Assembly (NCBI RefSeq): GCF_902729435.1
Contig: NZ_CACVCG010000054.1
Location: 1-50,576, forward strand
Reading direction: 5' to 3'
Length of the DNA: 50,576 bases
Source: Magnetospirillum sp. UT-4
GTDB lineage: Bacteria; Pseudomonadota; Alphaproteobacteria; Rhodospirillales; Magnetospirillaceae
The notes below the pieces were generated by a model. That model was not told the origin of the DNA. It searched no databases and saw only the letters and a program-made list of their open reading frames with translations. The position numbers and the translations under genes are program-made. This document shows positions 40,935 to 49,119 of the stretch, in pieces. How positions within the stretch are numbered: position 1 is the first letter of the stretch; every line of letters begins with the position of its first letter.

Positions 40935-42005
40935 ATGAGCGAACTCCGCCGTCCCACCGAGAGCGGTGTGCCCGAGGCCACCAAGTACATGCATCCGGTG
41001 CTGAAGAAGAATTACGGCAAGTGGGCCTTCCACGATCGTCCGCGTCCCGGCGTGCTGCGGCATGTCGGCGAATCGGGCGACGCGATGTTCACGGTCAAGG
41101 CCGGAACCCAGCGCCAGATGGACGTCTACACCATCCGCACCCTGTGCGACATCGCCGACAAGTACTGCGATGGCTACATCCGCTTCACCATTCGTTCGGC
41201 GGTCGAGTTCATGACCCCGACCGAGGCGAACGTGGAGCCGCTGATCAAGGCGCTGGAAGGCGCCGGCTTCCCGGTCGGCGGCACCGGCAACTCGGTGGGC
41301 TTCATCAGCCACACCCAGGGCTGGCTGCACTGCGACATCCCCGGCACCGACGCCTCGGGCGTGGTGAAGGCGATGATGGATCTCCTGGTCGACGACTTCA
41401 AAGCCGAGGAGATGCCCAACCGCGTCAAGATCACCACCAGCTGCTGCCAGATCAATTGCGGCGGCCAGGGTGACATCGCCATCAACGTGCAGCACACCAA
41501 GCCGCCGATGATCAACCACGACCTGGTTTCGGGCGTGTGCGAGCGTCCGGCGGTCATCGCCCGCTGCCCGGTGGCGGCCATCCGCCCGGCCCTGGTCAAC
41601 GGCAAGCCGTCGCTGGAAGTGGACGAGAAGAAGTGCGTCTGCTGCGGCGCCTGCTATCCGCCCTGCCCGCCCATGCAGATCAACGATCCGGTCAATTCCA
41701 AGATCGCCATCTGGGTCGGCGGCAAGCACTCCTCGACCCGCACCAAGCCGATGTTCCACAAGCTGGTCGCCGCCGGCCTGCCGAACAACGCGCCGCGTTG
41801 GCCGGAAGTGTCCGAGGTGGTCGGCAAGATCCTCGCCGCCTACAAGCAGGACGCCCGCGCGTGGGAGCGCATGGGCGAGTGGATCGAGCGCATCGGTTGG
41901 CCGCGCTTCTTCGAGATGACCGGCCTGCCGTTCACCAAGTACCACGTCGACAACTGGCGTGGCGGGCGTGCCAACCTGAACCAGTCGGCGCACCTGCACT
42001 TCTAG
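40935..42005 (+). CDS. dsrB: Reverse dissimilatory sulfite reductase, beta subunit
   Basis: 356 residues, the catalytic-site partner of DsrA in the alpha2beta2 enzyme. The cofactor-binding block TTSCCQINCGGQGD (near 172), GVCERPAVIARCPVAAI and the ferredoxin motif CVCCGACYPPCPPMQ (near 231) are present. GGGAGCAAGG precedes the ATG. It starts 34 bases after dsrA. The C-terminus (FTKYHVDNWRGGRANLNQSAHLHF) is typical of DsrB. Confidence 0.98.
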   Translation: MSELRRPTESGVPEATKYMHPVLKKNYGKWAFHDRPRPGVLRHVGESGDAMFTVKAGTQRQMDVYTIRTLCDIADKYCDGYIRFTIRSAVEFMTPTEANVEPLIKALEGAGFPVGGTGNSVGFISHTQGWLHCDIPGTDASGVVKAMMDLLVDDFKAEEMPNRVKITTSCCQINCGGQGDIAINVQHTKPPMINHDLVSGVCERPAVIARCPVAAIRPALVNGKPSLEVDEKKCVCCGACYPPCPPMQINDPVNSKIAIWVGGKHSSTRTKPMFHKLVAAGLPNNAPRWPEVSEVVGKILAAYKQDARAWERMGEWIERIGWPRFFEMTGLPFTKYHVDNWRGGRANLNQSAHLHF

Positions 42006-42071
42006 GCTCAACCTGCCGGGACGCGGCGGCCCCTCGCCAGGCCGCCGCCGACCGGAACAAGGAAAAGAACG

Positions 42072-42431
42072 ATGAAGTTCGGCATCCTGGTCAATGAAGG
42101 CCCGTACAATCACCAGGCCTCGGATTCCGCCTACCAGTTCGCGAAGGCGGCGATCGAGAAGGGGCACGAGGTGTACCGGGTGTTTTTCTATTACGACGGC
42201 GTCCTCAACGCGACCCGCTTCTCGGAGCCGCCGACCGACGACCGCAACGTGGTCAAGAACTGGCAGAAGCTGGCCGAGGACCACAAGGTCGATCTGGTCG
42301 TCTGCGTCGCCGCCGGCCTGCGCCGCGGCATCGTCGAGAGCAGCCTGGCCCCGGGGTTCCGCATTTCCGGCCTGGGTCAGCTGATCGAGGCGGGCATTCA
42401 GGCGGATCGCCTGATTGCCTTCGGTGATTAA
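42072..42431 (+). CDS. dsrE: Sulfur carrier subunit DsrE
   Basis: 119 residues. DsrE, F and H form a soluble hexamer that passes sulfane sulfur to DsrC, as TusBCD does to TusE. The active cysteine is Cys78 in DLVVCVAAGLRRGI, the position used in characterised DsrE/TusD. DsrEFH are found with the oxidative form of the pathway and not with sulfate reducers. It sits 66 bases after dsrB. Confidence 0.97.
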   Translation: MKFGILVNEGPYNHQASDSAYQFAKAAIEKGHEVYRVFFYYDGVLNATRFSEPPTDDRNVVKNWQKLAEDHKVDLVVCVAAGLRRGIVESSLAPGFRISGLGQLIEAGIQADRLIAFGD

Positions 42432-42443
42432 GGGGAGGCCGAG

Positions 42444-42827
42444 ATGGAAGACGATTTCGACGGCGGTACCGTCAAGAAATTCATGTTCGTGAACCGCAAG
42501 GCCCCCTACGGCACCATCTACGCGCTGGAAGTGCTGGAAATGGTGCTGATCTCGGCGGCCTTCGACCAGGACGTCCATCTGGCGTTCCTCGATGACGGCG
42601 TGCTGCAGATCAAGAAGGGCCAGGACACCAAGGACCTGGGCCACAAGAACTTCTCGCCCACCTACCGGGCGCTGGAAGGCTACGACATCGAGAAGCTCTT
42701 CGTCGAACAGGAGAGCCTCGAGGAACGCGGTCTTACCGCAGCCGATCTCATGGTCGACGTCGAGGTCATCAGCCGGGCCGACATGGCCAAGCTGATGGGC
42801 GAGATGGACGTCATCCTGACCGCGTAA
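42444..42827 (+). CDS. dsrF: DsrEFH complex subunit DsrF
   Basis: 127 residues, starting MEDDFDGGTVKKFMFVNRKA, with the DsrE/DsrF-like fold pattern (APYGTIYALEVLEMVLISAAFDQDVHLAFLDDGV; given in parts). No cysteine is seen, in keeping with DsrF's structural role in the hexamer. It follows dsrE by 12 bases. Confidence 0.96.
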   Translation: MEDDFDGGTVKKFMFVNRKAPYGTIYALEVLEMVLISAAFDQDVHLAFLDDGVLQIKKGQDTKDLGHKNFSPTYRALEGYDIEKLFVEQESLEERGLTAADLMVDVEVISRADMAKLMGEMDVILTA

Positions 42828-42839
42828 GGGGAGCGAACC

Positions 42840-43148
42840 ATGAGCATCCTGCATACCGTCAACAAGTCGCCCTTCGAGCGCGCCAACCTCAGCAGCTGCC
42901 TGGGCCACGCCAATGCCGGCGACGCCATCATGCTGTACGAGGACGCGGTCATCGCGGCCATGAACGGAACCGCCTTCGCCGCCCGCATCGCCGATGCCGC
43001 GAAGGGCTGCAAGATCTGCGTGCTTGGGGCCGACCTCAAGGCGCGCGGTCTGGACCCGGCCAACGTCGTCGCGGGTGTGTCCGTGATCGATTACGCCGGT
43101 TTCGTCGACCTGGCGGCGGACAACGCGTCCGTCAACGCCTGGCTGTAA
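42840..43148 (+). CDS. dsrH: Sulfur carrier subunit DsrH
   Basis: 102 residues, DsrH/TusB type. A conserved Cys at position 20 (SSCLGHANAGDAIMLYEDAV) is the residue known to be able to bind sulfur in DsrH; further cysteines lie in CKICVLGADL. It follows dsrF by 12 bases and ends NASVNAWL, typical of the family. Confidence 0.96.
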   Translation: MSILHTVNKSPFERANLSSCLGHANAGDAIMLYEDAVIAAMNGTAFAARIADAAKGCKICVLGADLKARGLDPANVVAGVSVIDYAGFVDLAADNASVNAWL

Positions 43149-43182
43149 TCGGGGTCAGTCACGTCAAGAGGGAGAGAAAAGA

Positions 43183-43515
43183 ATGGCTTACGAGTGCAAT
43201 GGCAAGACCATCGAGGCCGATGAAGAGGGCTTCCTGGTCAACATCAGCGACTGGAACGAGCAGCTGGCCGAGCTGATCGCCAAGGACGAAGGCGTCCCCA
43301 TGTCCCCCGAGCACTGGGAAGTGATCAACTTCCTGCGCGACTATTACGCCGAGTACCAGATCGCCCCGGCCGTGCGCGTGCTGACCAAGGCCATCGCCAA
43401 GAAGATGGGTCCGGAGAAGGGCAGCAACAAGTACCTGTACGAGCTGTTCCCGTACGGCCCCGGCAAGCAGGCGTGCAAGATCGCCGGCCTGCCCAAGCCG
43501 ACCGGCTGCGTCTAA
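43183..43515 (+). CDS. dsrC: Sulfur carrier and DsrAB/DsrK substrate protein DsrC
   Basis: 110 residues. DsrC carries sulfur on a flexible C-terminal arm between DsrEFH, DsrAB and the DsrMKJOP complex. Both arm cysteines are present: Cys98 in GKQACKIAG and the penultimate Cys109 in PTGCV, with the usual spacing. This makes it a true DsrC rather than a TusE, which lacks the first Cys. GAGGGAGAGAA precedes the ATG. A stable hairpin 11 bases after the stop may protect or end the ABEFHC portion of the transcript. Confidence 0.98.
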   Translation: MAYECNGKTIEADEEGFLVNISDWNEQLAELIAKDEGVPMSPEHWEVINFLRDYYAEYQIAPAVRVLTKAIAKKMGPEKGSNKYLYELFPYGPGKQACKIAGLPKPTGCV

Positions 43516-43526
43516 GCGCGAACCCT

Positions 43527-43607
43527 CCCTTCCCCGGCCGGTGCCGGGGAAGGGCCGGGACGGGGGCCCCCACCCCAACCCTCCCCCGGCCGCGCCAGGG
43601 GAGGGGG
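43527..43607. repeat. REP-like hairpin pair between dsrC and dsrM
   Basis: A perfect 12-bp hairpin (43527-43554, CCCTTCCCCGGC, loop CGGT) is followed by CGGGACGGGGG. An oppositely oriented CCCCCACCCCAACCCTCCCCC ... GGGGAGGGGG then runs to 43607. The second half matches the end sequence of the DUF559 cassette, so this looks like a diverged member of the same family with a very short core. No T-run follows the first hairpin, so it is not a clear terminator. It fills most of the 115-base dsrC-dsrM gap. Confidence 0.65.
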
Positions 43608-43630
43608 CCTGATGCGGGAGTCGTGAGACA

Positions 43631-44359
43631 GTGTCGACCTTATTCGCCATCCTGTTCTACGTGGCCTTCGCCACGCTGGTCGCCGGCCTGGGCTTCAAGA
43701 TCGCCCAGTACGCCCGCACGCCGGCGCCGCTGAAGATCCCCACCACCCCGGCGCCGCTGACCCAGTCGGGGGCCGCCTTCCGCGTCGCCCGCGAGGTGGT
43801 GGTGTTCGAAAGCCTGTTCAAGTCGAACAAGCCACTGTGGATCTTCGCCATCCTCTTCCATTTCGGCCTGTTCGTGGTGCTGGCCCGGCATCTGCGCTAT
43901 TTCCAGGAACCGGTGTGGTTCCCGGTGGCCCTGATCCAGCCCCTCGGCGTGTGGGGCGGACTGGCCATGGTCGGCGGCCTGCTGCTGCTGACCTTGCGTC
44001 GCATGCTGCTCACCCGCATCGCCTACATCACCGCGCCCGGCGACTACATCATGCTCGGCCTGCTGATCGCCATCGGCGCCAGCGGCATGATGATGACCAC
44101 CCTGACCCATACCGATGTGGTGGCGGTCAAGGCGTTCTTCCTCGGCCTGATGCGCTTCGACATCCGCGCGCTGCCGGCCGATCCGGTGCTGTACGCGCAC
44201 CTGGCGATGGTCGCCCTGCTGATGATCGTCTTCCCCTTCTCCAAGCTTCTGCATGCGCCGGGCATCTTCTTCAGCCCGACCCGCAACCAGAGCGACGACC
44301 CGCGCGAGAAGCGGCACCTGTGCGACTGGGCCGCCAAGCTGGAAGCCGAGAGGAACTAG
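43631..44359 (+). CDS. dsrM: Membrane cytochrome b subunit DsrM
   Basis: 242 residues from GTG 43631. NarI-like diheme cytochrome b of the DsrMKJOP complex with five membrane helices, exchanging electrons with the quinone pool. Histidine ligands fit in ILFHFGLFVVLARHLRY (near 76-92) and YAHLAMVALLMIVFPFSKLLHAPG near 195-218. It ends 6 bases before dsrK. The SD is weak. Confidence 0.95.
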   Translation: MSTLFAILFYVAFATLVAGLGFKIAQYARTPAPLKIPTTPAPLTQSGAAFRVAREVVVFESLFKSNKPLWIFAILFHFGLFVVLARHLRYFQEPVWFPVALIQPLGVWGGLAMVGGLLLLTLRRMLLTRIAYITAPGDYIMLGLLIAIGASGMMMTTLTHTDVVAVKAFFLGLMRFDIRALPADPVLYAHLAMVALLMIVFPFSKLLHAPGIFFSPTRNQSDDPREKRHLCDWAAKLEAERN

Positions 44360-44365
44360 AGAGCC

Positions 44366-45877
44366 ATGGCCGACATCCAGATTCCCGTCCTCGGCGATCC
44401 CGACCAGCGCGAAATTCCGTCGCTGATCCCGGGCGCCATGGCCGGCTCCAAGCCCTACGTGGCGCAGCCGCCGCACCAGGAGCCGCTGGGCTTCCCCGGC
44501 GAACTGGTTCCCGACTGGCAGGAGAAGGCGCTGGGTCGCATGGGCGACCTGCTGTCCAAGTACCGCTCGCTGCAGGTGTACATGGACATTTGCGTCAAGT
44601 GCGGTGCCTGCACCGACAAGTGCCACTATTTTCTCGGCACCGGCGACCCGAAGAACATGCCGGTGGCCCGCCAGGACCTGTTCCGCTCGGTCTACCGCCG
44701 CTACTTCACCCCGGCCGGCAAGATGCTGGGCGCGGTGGGCCTGGGCGGCCTGATCGGCGCCAAGGAATTCACCAAGGACCTGCTGGACGAGTGGTTCAAC
44801 TACTTCCACCAGTGCTCCCAGTGCCGCCGCTGCTCGGTGTTCTGCCCCTACGGCATCGATACCGCCGAAGTGTCCATGGCGGCGCGCGAGATCATGGATT
44901 CCATCGGCTACGGCCAGAAGTACTGCAACGAGATCATCGGCAAGGTCCACAAGATCGGCAACAATCTGGGCCTGCCCGGCCCGGCGCTGATCGACAATCT
45001 CGAGGGCCTTGAAGAGGACATGAAGGACGAGACCGGCCAGGACGTCCGCTTCCCCATCGATGAGGAAGGGGCCGAGGTCCTGCTGGTCACCCCGTCCGCC
45101 GACTTCTTCGCCGAGCCGCACGTGCTGGGCCTGATCGGCTATGCCAAGGTGTTCCACGGCGCCGGCATTTCGTGGACGCTGTCGACCAAGGCCACCGAAG
45201 CCGGCAATTTCGGCATGTTCATCGGCAATTACGAGCAGATGCGCAAGATCGCCATGCGCATCCGCGAGGCGGCCATCGAGCTCAAGGTCAAGCGCATCGT
45301 GTTCGGCGAGTGCGGCCACGCCTGGCGCGTCGCCTACTCGTTCCTGACCACGCTGGTGGGGCCGTGGGACTTCCTCGACCCCCGCTACCCGGTGCCCCAG
45401 CACATCCTGGAAGTCACCAACGGCCTGATCAAGAAGGGCGGCATCAAGCTCGACAAGTCGGGCAACGACAAGATGGTGCTGACCGTCCACGATTCCTGCA
45501 ACGTGGCGCGCGCCAGCCGCATGGGCGATTTCCCCGGCGGCCAGTTCGTCATCCCGCGCGAGGTGATCAAGTCCTGCGTGCCGAAATTCGTCGACATGCA
45601 TCCCGACACCACGCACGAGAAGACCTTCTGCTGTGGCGGCGGCGGCGGCCTGCTCACCGACGAGCTGATGGACATCCGGGTGAAGGGCGCCAAGCCCCGC
45701 ATGGAAGCGCTGAAGGACGTGGTGGACAACCAGGGCGTGACGCACATGGCCAGCATGTGCGCCATCTGCAAGGCCCAGTTCACCAAGGTTCTGCCTTATT
45801 ACGGCTATGACAGAGAGATGGTGGTGTCGGTTCACCAGCTGGTGAGCAATGCGATCATCTTGGGCAACAACGACTAA
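44366..45877 (+). CDS. dsrK: HdrD-like iron-sulfur subunit DsrK
   Basis: 503 residues. Cytoplasmic subunit of DsrMKJOP that acts on the DsrC disulfide, related to heterodisulfide reductase HdrD. Two [4Fe-4S] motifs are visible, CVKCGACTDKCHYF near 74 and CSQCRRCSVFCPYG near 151. The cysteine-rich catalytic part is seen as FGECGHAWRV near 313 and TFCCGGGGGLL near 422, the CCG-type motif for the non-cubane cluster. Length and layout are normal. Confidence 0.97.
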   Translation: MADIQIPVLGDPDQREIPSLIPGAMAGSKPYVAQPPHQEPLGFPGELVPDWQEKALGRMGDLLSKYRSLQVYMDICVKCGACTDKCHYFLGTGDPKNMPVARQDLFRSVYRRYFTPAGKMLGAVGLGGLIGAKEFTKDLLDEWFNYFHQCSQCRRCSVFCPYGIDTAEVSMAAREIMDSIGYGQKYCNEIIGKVHKIGNNLGLPGPALIDNLEGLEEDMKDETGQDVRFPIDEEGAEVLLVTPSADFFAEPHVLGLIGYAKVFHGAGISWTLSTKATEAGNFGMFIGNYEQMRKIAMRIREAAIELKVKRIVFGECGHAWRVAYSFLTTLVGPWDFLDPRYPVPQHILEVTNGLIKKGGIKLDKSGNDKMVLTVHDSCNVARASRMGDFPGGQFVIPREVIKSCVPKFVDMHPDTTHEKTFCCGGGGGLLTDELMDIRVKGAKPRMEALKDVVDNQGVTHMASMCAICKAQFTKVLPYYGYDREMVVSVHQLVSNAIILGNND

Positions 45878-45909
45878 TCGCCGCGACAGACGGATTGAGG
45901 GAGTAGACC

Positions 45910-47868
45910 ATGGCTAAGATTACCGCCAAGGCCACCACGGAAGGCATGAATTTCCGCCGTTACAAGGATGGCGACTTCACTCAGCATTCGTGGCAGGAAG
46001 AAATTTTCCAGGCCGGATGGTCGCACAAGTGCCCGACCTATGTGCTGCGTACTCCGCCGTGCTCGGCCTCGTGCCCGTCGGGCCACGACATCCGCGGCTG
46101 GCTGGACATCGCCCGCGGCGTGGAAAAGCCGACCGAGGGCGTGGTGTGGCAGGAATACGCCTTCCGCCGCATGACCGAGGCCAATCCGTTCCCGGCCATC
46201 ATGGGCCGCGTCTGCCCCGCCCCGTGCGAGGCCGGCTGCAATCGCAACATGGTCGAGGAGCACGTCGGCATCAATTCCGTCGAGCACTATGTGGGCGACT
46301 GGGCGATCGCCAACGGCCTGTCCTTCACCAAGCCGGAGGCCGAGAACGGCCGCAAGGTCGCGGTGATCGGCGGCGGCCCGGCCGGCCTGTCGGCGGCCTA
46401 CCATCTGCGCAAGCGCGGCTACGCCGTCACCGTGTTCGAGGAAAAGCCCGAGCTGGGCGGCTTCATGCGCTACGGCATCCCCGGCTACCGTGTGCCGCGC
46501 GACACCCTCGACGCCGAGTGCCAGCGCATCACCGACATGGGCGTGGCGGTCAAGACCAACTGCCGCGTCGGCAAGGACGTCACCGTCGCCCAGCTGGAGA
46601 AGGACTTTGACGCCATCTTCTGGGGCGTCGGCACCCATTCCGGCCGCGGCCTGCCGATCCCGGGCTGGAAGGACACCCCCAATTGCGTGTCCGGTGTCGC
46701 CTTCCTCAAGGCCTTCAACGAGGGCCGTCTGCAGGCGGTGACCGGCAAGATCATCGTGGTCGGCGGCGGCGACACCTCCATCGACGTCGCCTCTGTGGCC
46801 CGCCGCCTCGGCCACATCGACGAAGTGTCGAAGCAGGACCGCATCGAGCACGTCATCTTCGGCGAGACCGCCCATGACGTGGCCAAGACCGCCAAGCGCG
46901 AAGGCTGCAAGGCGGTGCTGACCTCGCTGTTCCCGGTCGATAAGATGATGGCCGCCGAGCGCGAGGTCGAGGACGCCAAGCGCGAGGGCATCGACATCCA
47001 GGGCGGCGTGATGCCCCTCGAGGTGCTGAAGGACGCGGATGGCCGCGCCACCGGCCTGAAGATGTGCAAGTGCACCATGGACGGCATGACCCCGGTTCCG
47101 GTCGCCGGCACCGAGTTCACCCTCGAGGGCGATCTGATCGTCGCCGCCATCGGCCAGTCGGGTGATCTGGCCGGCCTCGAGGATCTGGACAACGGCAAGG
47201 GCTTCATCAACGCCGACAAGGCCATGCGCGTGCCGGGCCGGCCGAAGCACTGGGTCGGCGGCGACGTGGTGCGCCCGCACCTGCTGACCACCGCCATCGG
47301 CCACGGCCGCGTCGCGGCCTCCAGCATCGACGAGTTCCTCAACACCGGCGAGGTGGGCAAGCGCCCGAAGGTCGATGTCCATTACTGGAACCTGCTGAAC
47401 AAGCTGCGCGAGACCAAGCTGGAGCCCGAGAAGTTCGAGCCCAAGCCCGAGACCCTGCGCGGCACCTCCGACGCCAAGTTCGCTGTCCACAACTTCGAGG
47501 ACCGCGCCGCCAACGAAGTGATCCCCCACGACGAGCTGTTCCTGGGCCATTTCACCCAGGTTCCGCGCAACCATCGCGGCGAGATCCACATCGGCGCCGA
47601 CGAGGTCATCGGCAACTTCACCGAGCGCCTGCTCAAGCTGGGCGACAAGGAAGTGGTCGACGAGGCCAAGCGCTGCATGTCCTGCGGCCTGTGCTTCGAG
47701 TGCGACAATTGCGTGGTGTTCTGCCCGCAGACCGCGGTCCAGCGCACCCCGAAGAACCAGCGCACCACCGGCCGCTACGTCTACACCGAGTACTCCAAGT
47801 GCATCGGCTGCCACATCTGCCAGGATGTCTGCCCCACCGGCTACATCCAGATGGGCCTGGGAGAATGA
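45910..47868 (+). CDS. dsrL: NAD(P)-linked iron-sulfur flavoprotein DsrL
   Basis: 652 residues. DsrL is the electron acceptor/donor partner of DsrAB, related to GltD-type glutamate synthase subunits. It has an N-terminal cysteine cluster (CSASCPSGHDIRGW, CPAPCEAGCNR), an FAD site (VIGGGPAGLSAAYHLRKRG near 154), an NAD(P) site (IIVVGGGDTSIDVASVARR near 281), and a C-terminal ferredoxin domain with two [4Fe-4S] motifs (CMSCGLCFECDNCVVFCPQ and CIGCHICQDVCPTG). Its presence supports sulfur oxidation. The stop codon is two bases before the dsrJ ATG. Confidence 0.97.
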   Translation: MAKITAKATTEGMNFRRYKDGDFTQHSWQEEIFQAGWSHKCPTYVLRTPPCSASCPSGHDIRGWLDIARGVEKPTEGVVWQEYAFRRMTEANPFPAIMGRVCPAPCEAGCNRNMVEEHVGINSVEHYVGDWAIANGLSFTKPEAENGRKVAVIGGGPAGLSAAYHLRKRGYAVTVFEEKPELGGFMRYGIPGYRVPRDTLDAECQRITDMGVAVKTNCRVGKDVTVAQLEKDFDAIFWGVGTHSGRGLPIPGWKDTPNCVSGVAFLKAFNEGRLQAVTGKIIVVGGGDTSIDVASVARRLGHIDEVSKQDRIEHVIFGETAHDVAKTAKREGCKAVLTSLFPVDKMMAAEREVEDAKREGIDIQGGVMPLEVLKDADGRATGLKMCKCTMDGMTPVPVAGTEFTLEGDLIVAAIGQSGDLAGLEDLDNGKGFINADKAMRVPGRPKHWVGGDVVRPHLLTTAIGHGRVAASSIDEFLNTGEVGKRPKVDVHYWNLLNKLRETKLEPEKFEPKPETLRGTSDAKFAVHNFEDRAANEVIPHDELFLGHFTQVPRNHRGEIHIGADEVIGNFTERLLKLGDKEVVDEAKRCMSCGLCFECDNCVVFCPQTAVQRTPKNQRTTGRYVYTEYSKCIGCHICQDVCPTGYIQMGLGE

Positions 47869-47870
47869 CC

Positions 47871-48368
47871 ATGAGGATGGCTGCACTTCCCCTCCCCTTG
47901 ATGGGGAGGGGTTGGGGGTGGGGTGGAGTCGCACGCGACTCCGTCCGACGCGGTTCTCCCCCTACCCCAACCCTCCCCCACAAGGGGGGAGGGCGAATTG
48001 CAGCCGTCCTTTCTCTCCTGGTGCTGCTGCTGGCGGCCCTGCCGGTGATGGCCGGCGACCTGACGCCGTCCTTCCCGAAGGCGTCGGGCACCTGCGTCGA
48101 GGAGCCGGGGGAGATGCGCAAGCACCACCACTCCTTCCTCAAGCACCAGCGCGACGACACCCTGCGCCTGGGCATCCGCGGGGCCAAGCACAGCCTCAAG
48201 GACTGCGTCTCGTGCCATGCCGCCAAGGGCGCGGACGGCAAGGCCATCCCGGTCAACGCCGAGGGCCAGTTCTGCCAGTCCTGCCACGCCTATGCCGCCG
48301 TGGCGCCGGACTGCTTCACCTGCCATGCCACGGTGCCGGACGGTGCCGCCAAGACGGCCGCCCGCTGA
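47871..48368 (+). CDS. dsrJ: Periplasmic triheme cytochrome c DsrJ, with 35-codon repeat insertion
   Basis: 165 residues. DsrJ is the triheme subunit of DsrMKJOP; three heme sites CVSCH, CQSCH and CFTCH are present, with the conserved extra Cys in SGTCVEEPG that is a heme ligand in known DsrJ. The N-terminus is abnormal: codons 7-41 are encoded by a 105-bp repeat element, splitting MRMAAL from RIAAVLSLLVLLLAALPVMA. Without the insert the two parts join into an ordinary signal peptide. The start has GGGAG 7 bases upstream, and no good start lies between the insert and the hydrophobic core, so translation probably runs through the repeat. Confidence 0.93.
   Translation: MRMAALPLPLMGRGWGWGGVARDSVRRGSPPTPTLPHKGGGRIAAVLSLLVLLLAALPVMAGDLTPSFPKASGTCVEEPGEMRKHHHSFLKHQRDDTLRLGIRGAKHSLKDCVSCHAAKGADGKAIPVNAEGQFCQSCHAYAAVAPDCFTCHATVPDGAAKTAAR
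47889..47993. mobile_element. 105-bp terminally inverted repeat element inside dsrJ (copy B)
   Basis: The left end CCCCTCCCCTTGATGGGGAG... and right end ...CCCTCCCCCACAAGGGGGG are inverted copies of one ~35-bp sequence around a ~35-bp core (GGAGTCGCACGCGACTCC and on). It has the same length and strand as copy A at 13117-13221. It is 105 bases long, so the dsrJ frame is kept. It encodes a Pro/Gly-rich peptide with GRGWGWGG and PTPTLPHKGG. Confidence 0.85.
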
Positions 48369-48381
48369 AGGTGAGGACGAG

Positions 48382-49116
48382 ATGACCGCAGATACCTCCC
48401 GCCGTGACGTTCTGAAGGCCGCCGCCGGCGTTACCCTGCTGGCCCCCGGCCTGACCCTGATCGCCGCCGCCCCGGCCGAGGCCGGGCGGGCGCCGGGCAT
48501 GCCGGCCAACGCCTCCAACCGCTGGGGGCTGCTGATCGACACCACCAAGTGCGATTCCGGCTGCTCCGCCTGCGTCGATGCCTGCAAGACCGAGATGGCG
48601 CTGCCCAGCCACGGCCGGCCGCTGACCGATGCCCAGTACATCCGCAAGGTGACGGTCAAGGACCCCAAGTCGGGCTACACCCACTCGCTGCCGGTGATGT
48701 GCCAGCATTGCGCCAAGCCGCCCTGCGTCGATGTCTGCCCCACCGGCGCCTCCATGAAGCGCGCCGACGGCATCGTCCTGGTCGATCGCCACATCTGCAT
48801 CGGCTGCCGCTACTGCATGATGGCCTGCCCCTACAAGGCCCGCTCCTTCGCCCACGAGGACCAGACCGGCCAGGCGCCGCACAATCCGCGCGGCAAGGGC
48901 TGCGTCGAGGCCTGCACCCTGTGCGCCCACCGCGTCGATGCCGGCGGCCGGCCCGCCTGCGTCGAGGCCTGCGCCGCCACCGGCAAGGCGGCCATGCTGT
49001 TCGGCGACCTGGGTGACCCCGGGTCCGAGATTTCGCGCCGGGTGGCCAAGGAAGCAACCACCCGCATCCGCGCCGATCTCGGCGTCGATCCGGCCATCCG
49101 CTATCAGGGGATCTGA
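48382..49116 (+). CDS. dsrO: Periplasmic iron-sulfur subunit DsrO
   Basis: 244 residues from ATG 48382; an earlier in-frame start would lie inside dsrJ. The N-terminus SRRDVLKAAAGVTLLAPG is a twin-arginine signal, as in known DsrO. Four cysteine groups of the polyferredoxin type are visible: CDSGCSACVDACK, CQHCAKPPCVDVCPTG, CIGCRYCMMACPY and CTLCAHRVDAGGRPACVEACAATGK. It passes electrons between DsrJ and DsrP. GAGGACGAG precedes the start; the gap to dsrP is three bases. Confidence 0.97.
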   Translation: MTADTSRRDVLKAAAGVTLLAPGLTLIAAAPAEAGRAPGMPANASNRWGLLIDTTKCDSGCSACVDACKTEMALPSHGRPLTDAQYIRKVTVKDPKSGYTHSLPVMCQHCAKPPCVDVCPTGASMKRADGIVLVDRHICIGCRYCMMACPYKARSFAHEDQTGQAPHNPRGKGCVEACTLCAHRVDAGGRPACVEACAATGKAAMLFGDLGDPGSEISRRVAKEATTRIRADLGVDPAIRYQGI

Positions 49117-49119
49117 GCG

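Noticed and set aside
38330-40990. Minus-strand open frame of 886 codons overlapping dsrA
   Set aside because: Only its last 292 codons (from 39208) have family sequence and an SD; the rest is the antisense of dsrA in a GC-rich genome with few chance stops.
40806-42908. Long minus-strand frames opposite dsrB, dsrE, dsrF and later dsr genes
   Set aside because: Low-complexity His/Gly/Leu/Val-rich shadows of genes with strong motifs on the plus strand.
43527-43554. Rho-independent terminator after dsrC
   Set aside because: The stem is strong but followed by GGGCCGGGAC with no T-run, and the sequence fits the repeat family better; attenuation remains possible.
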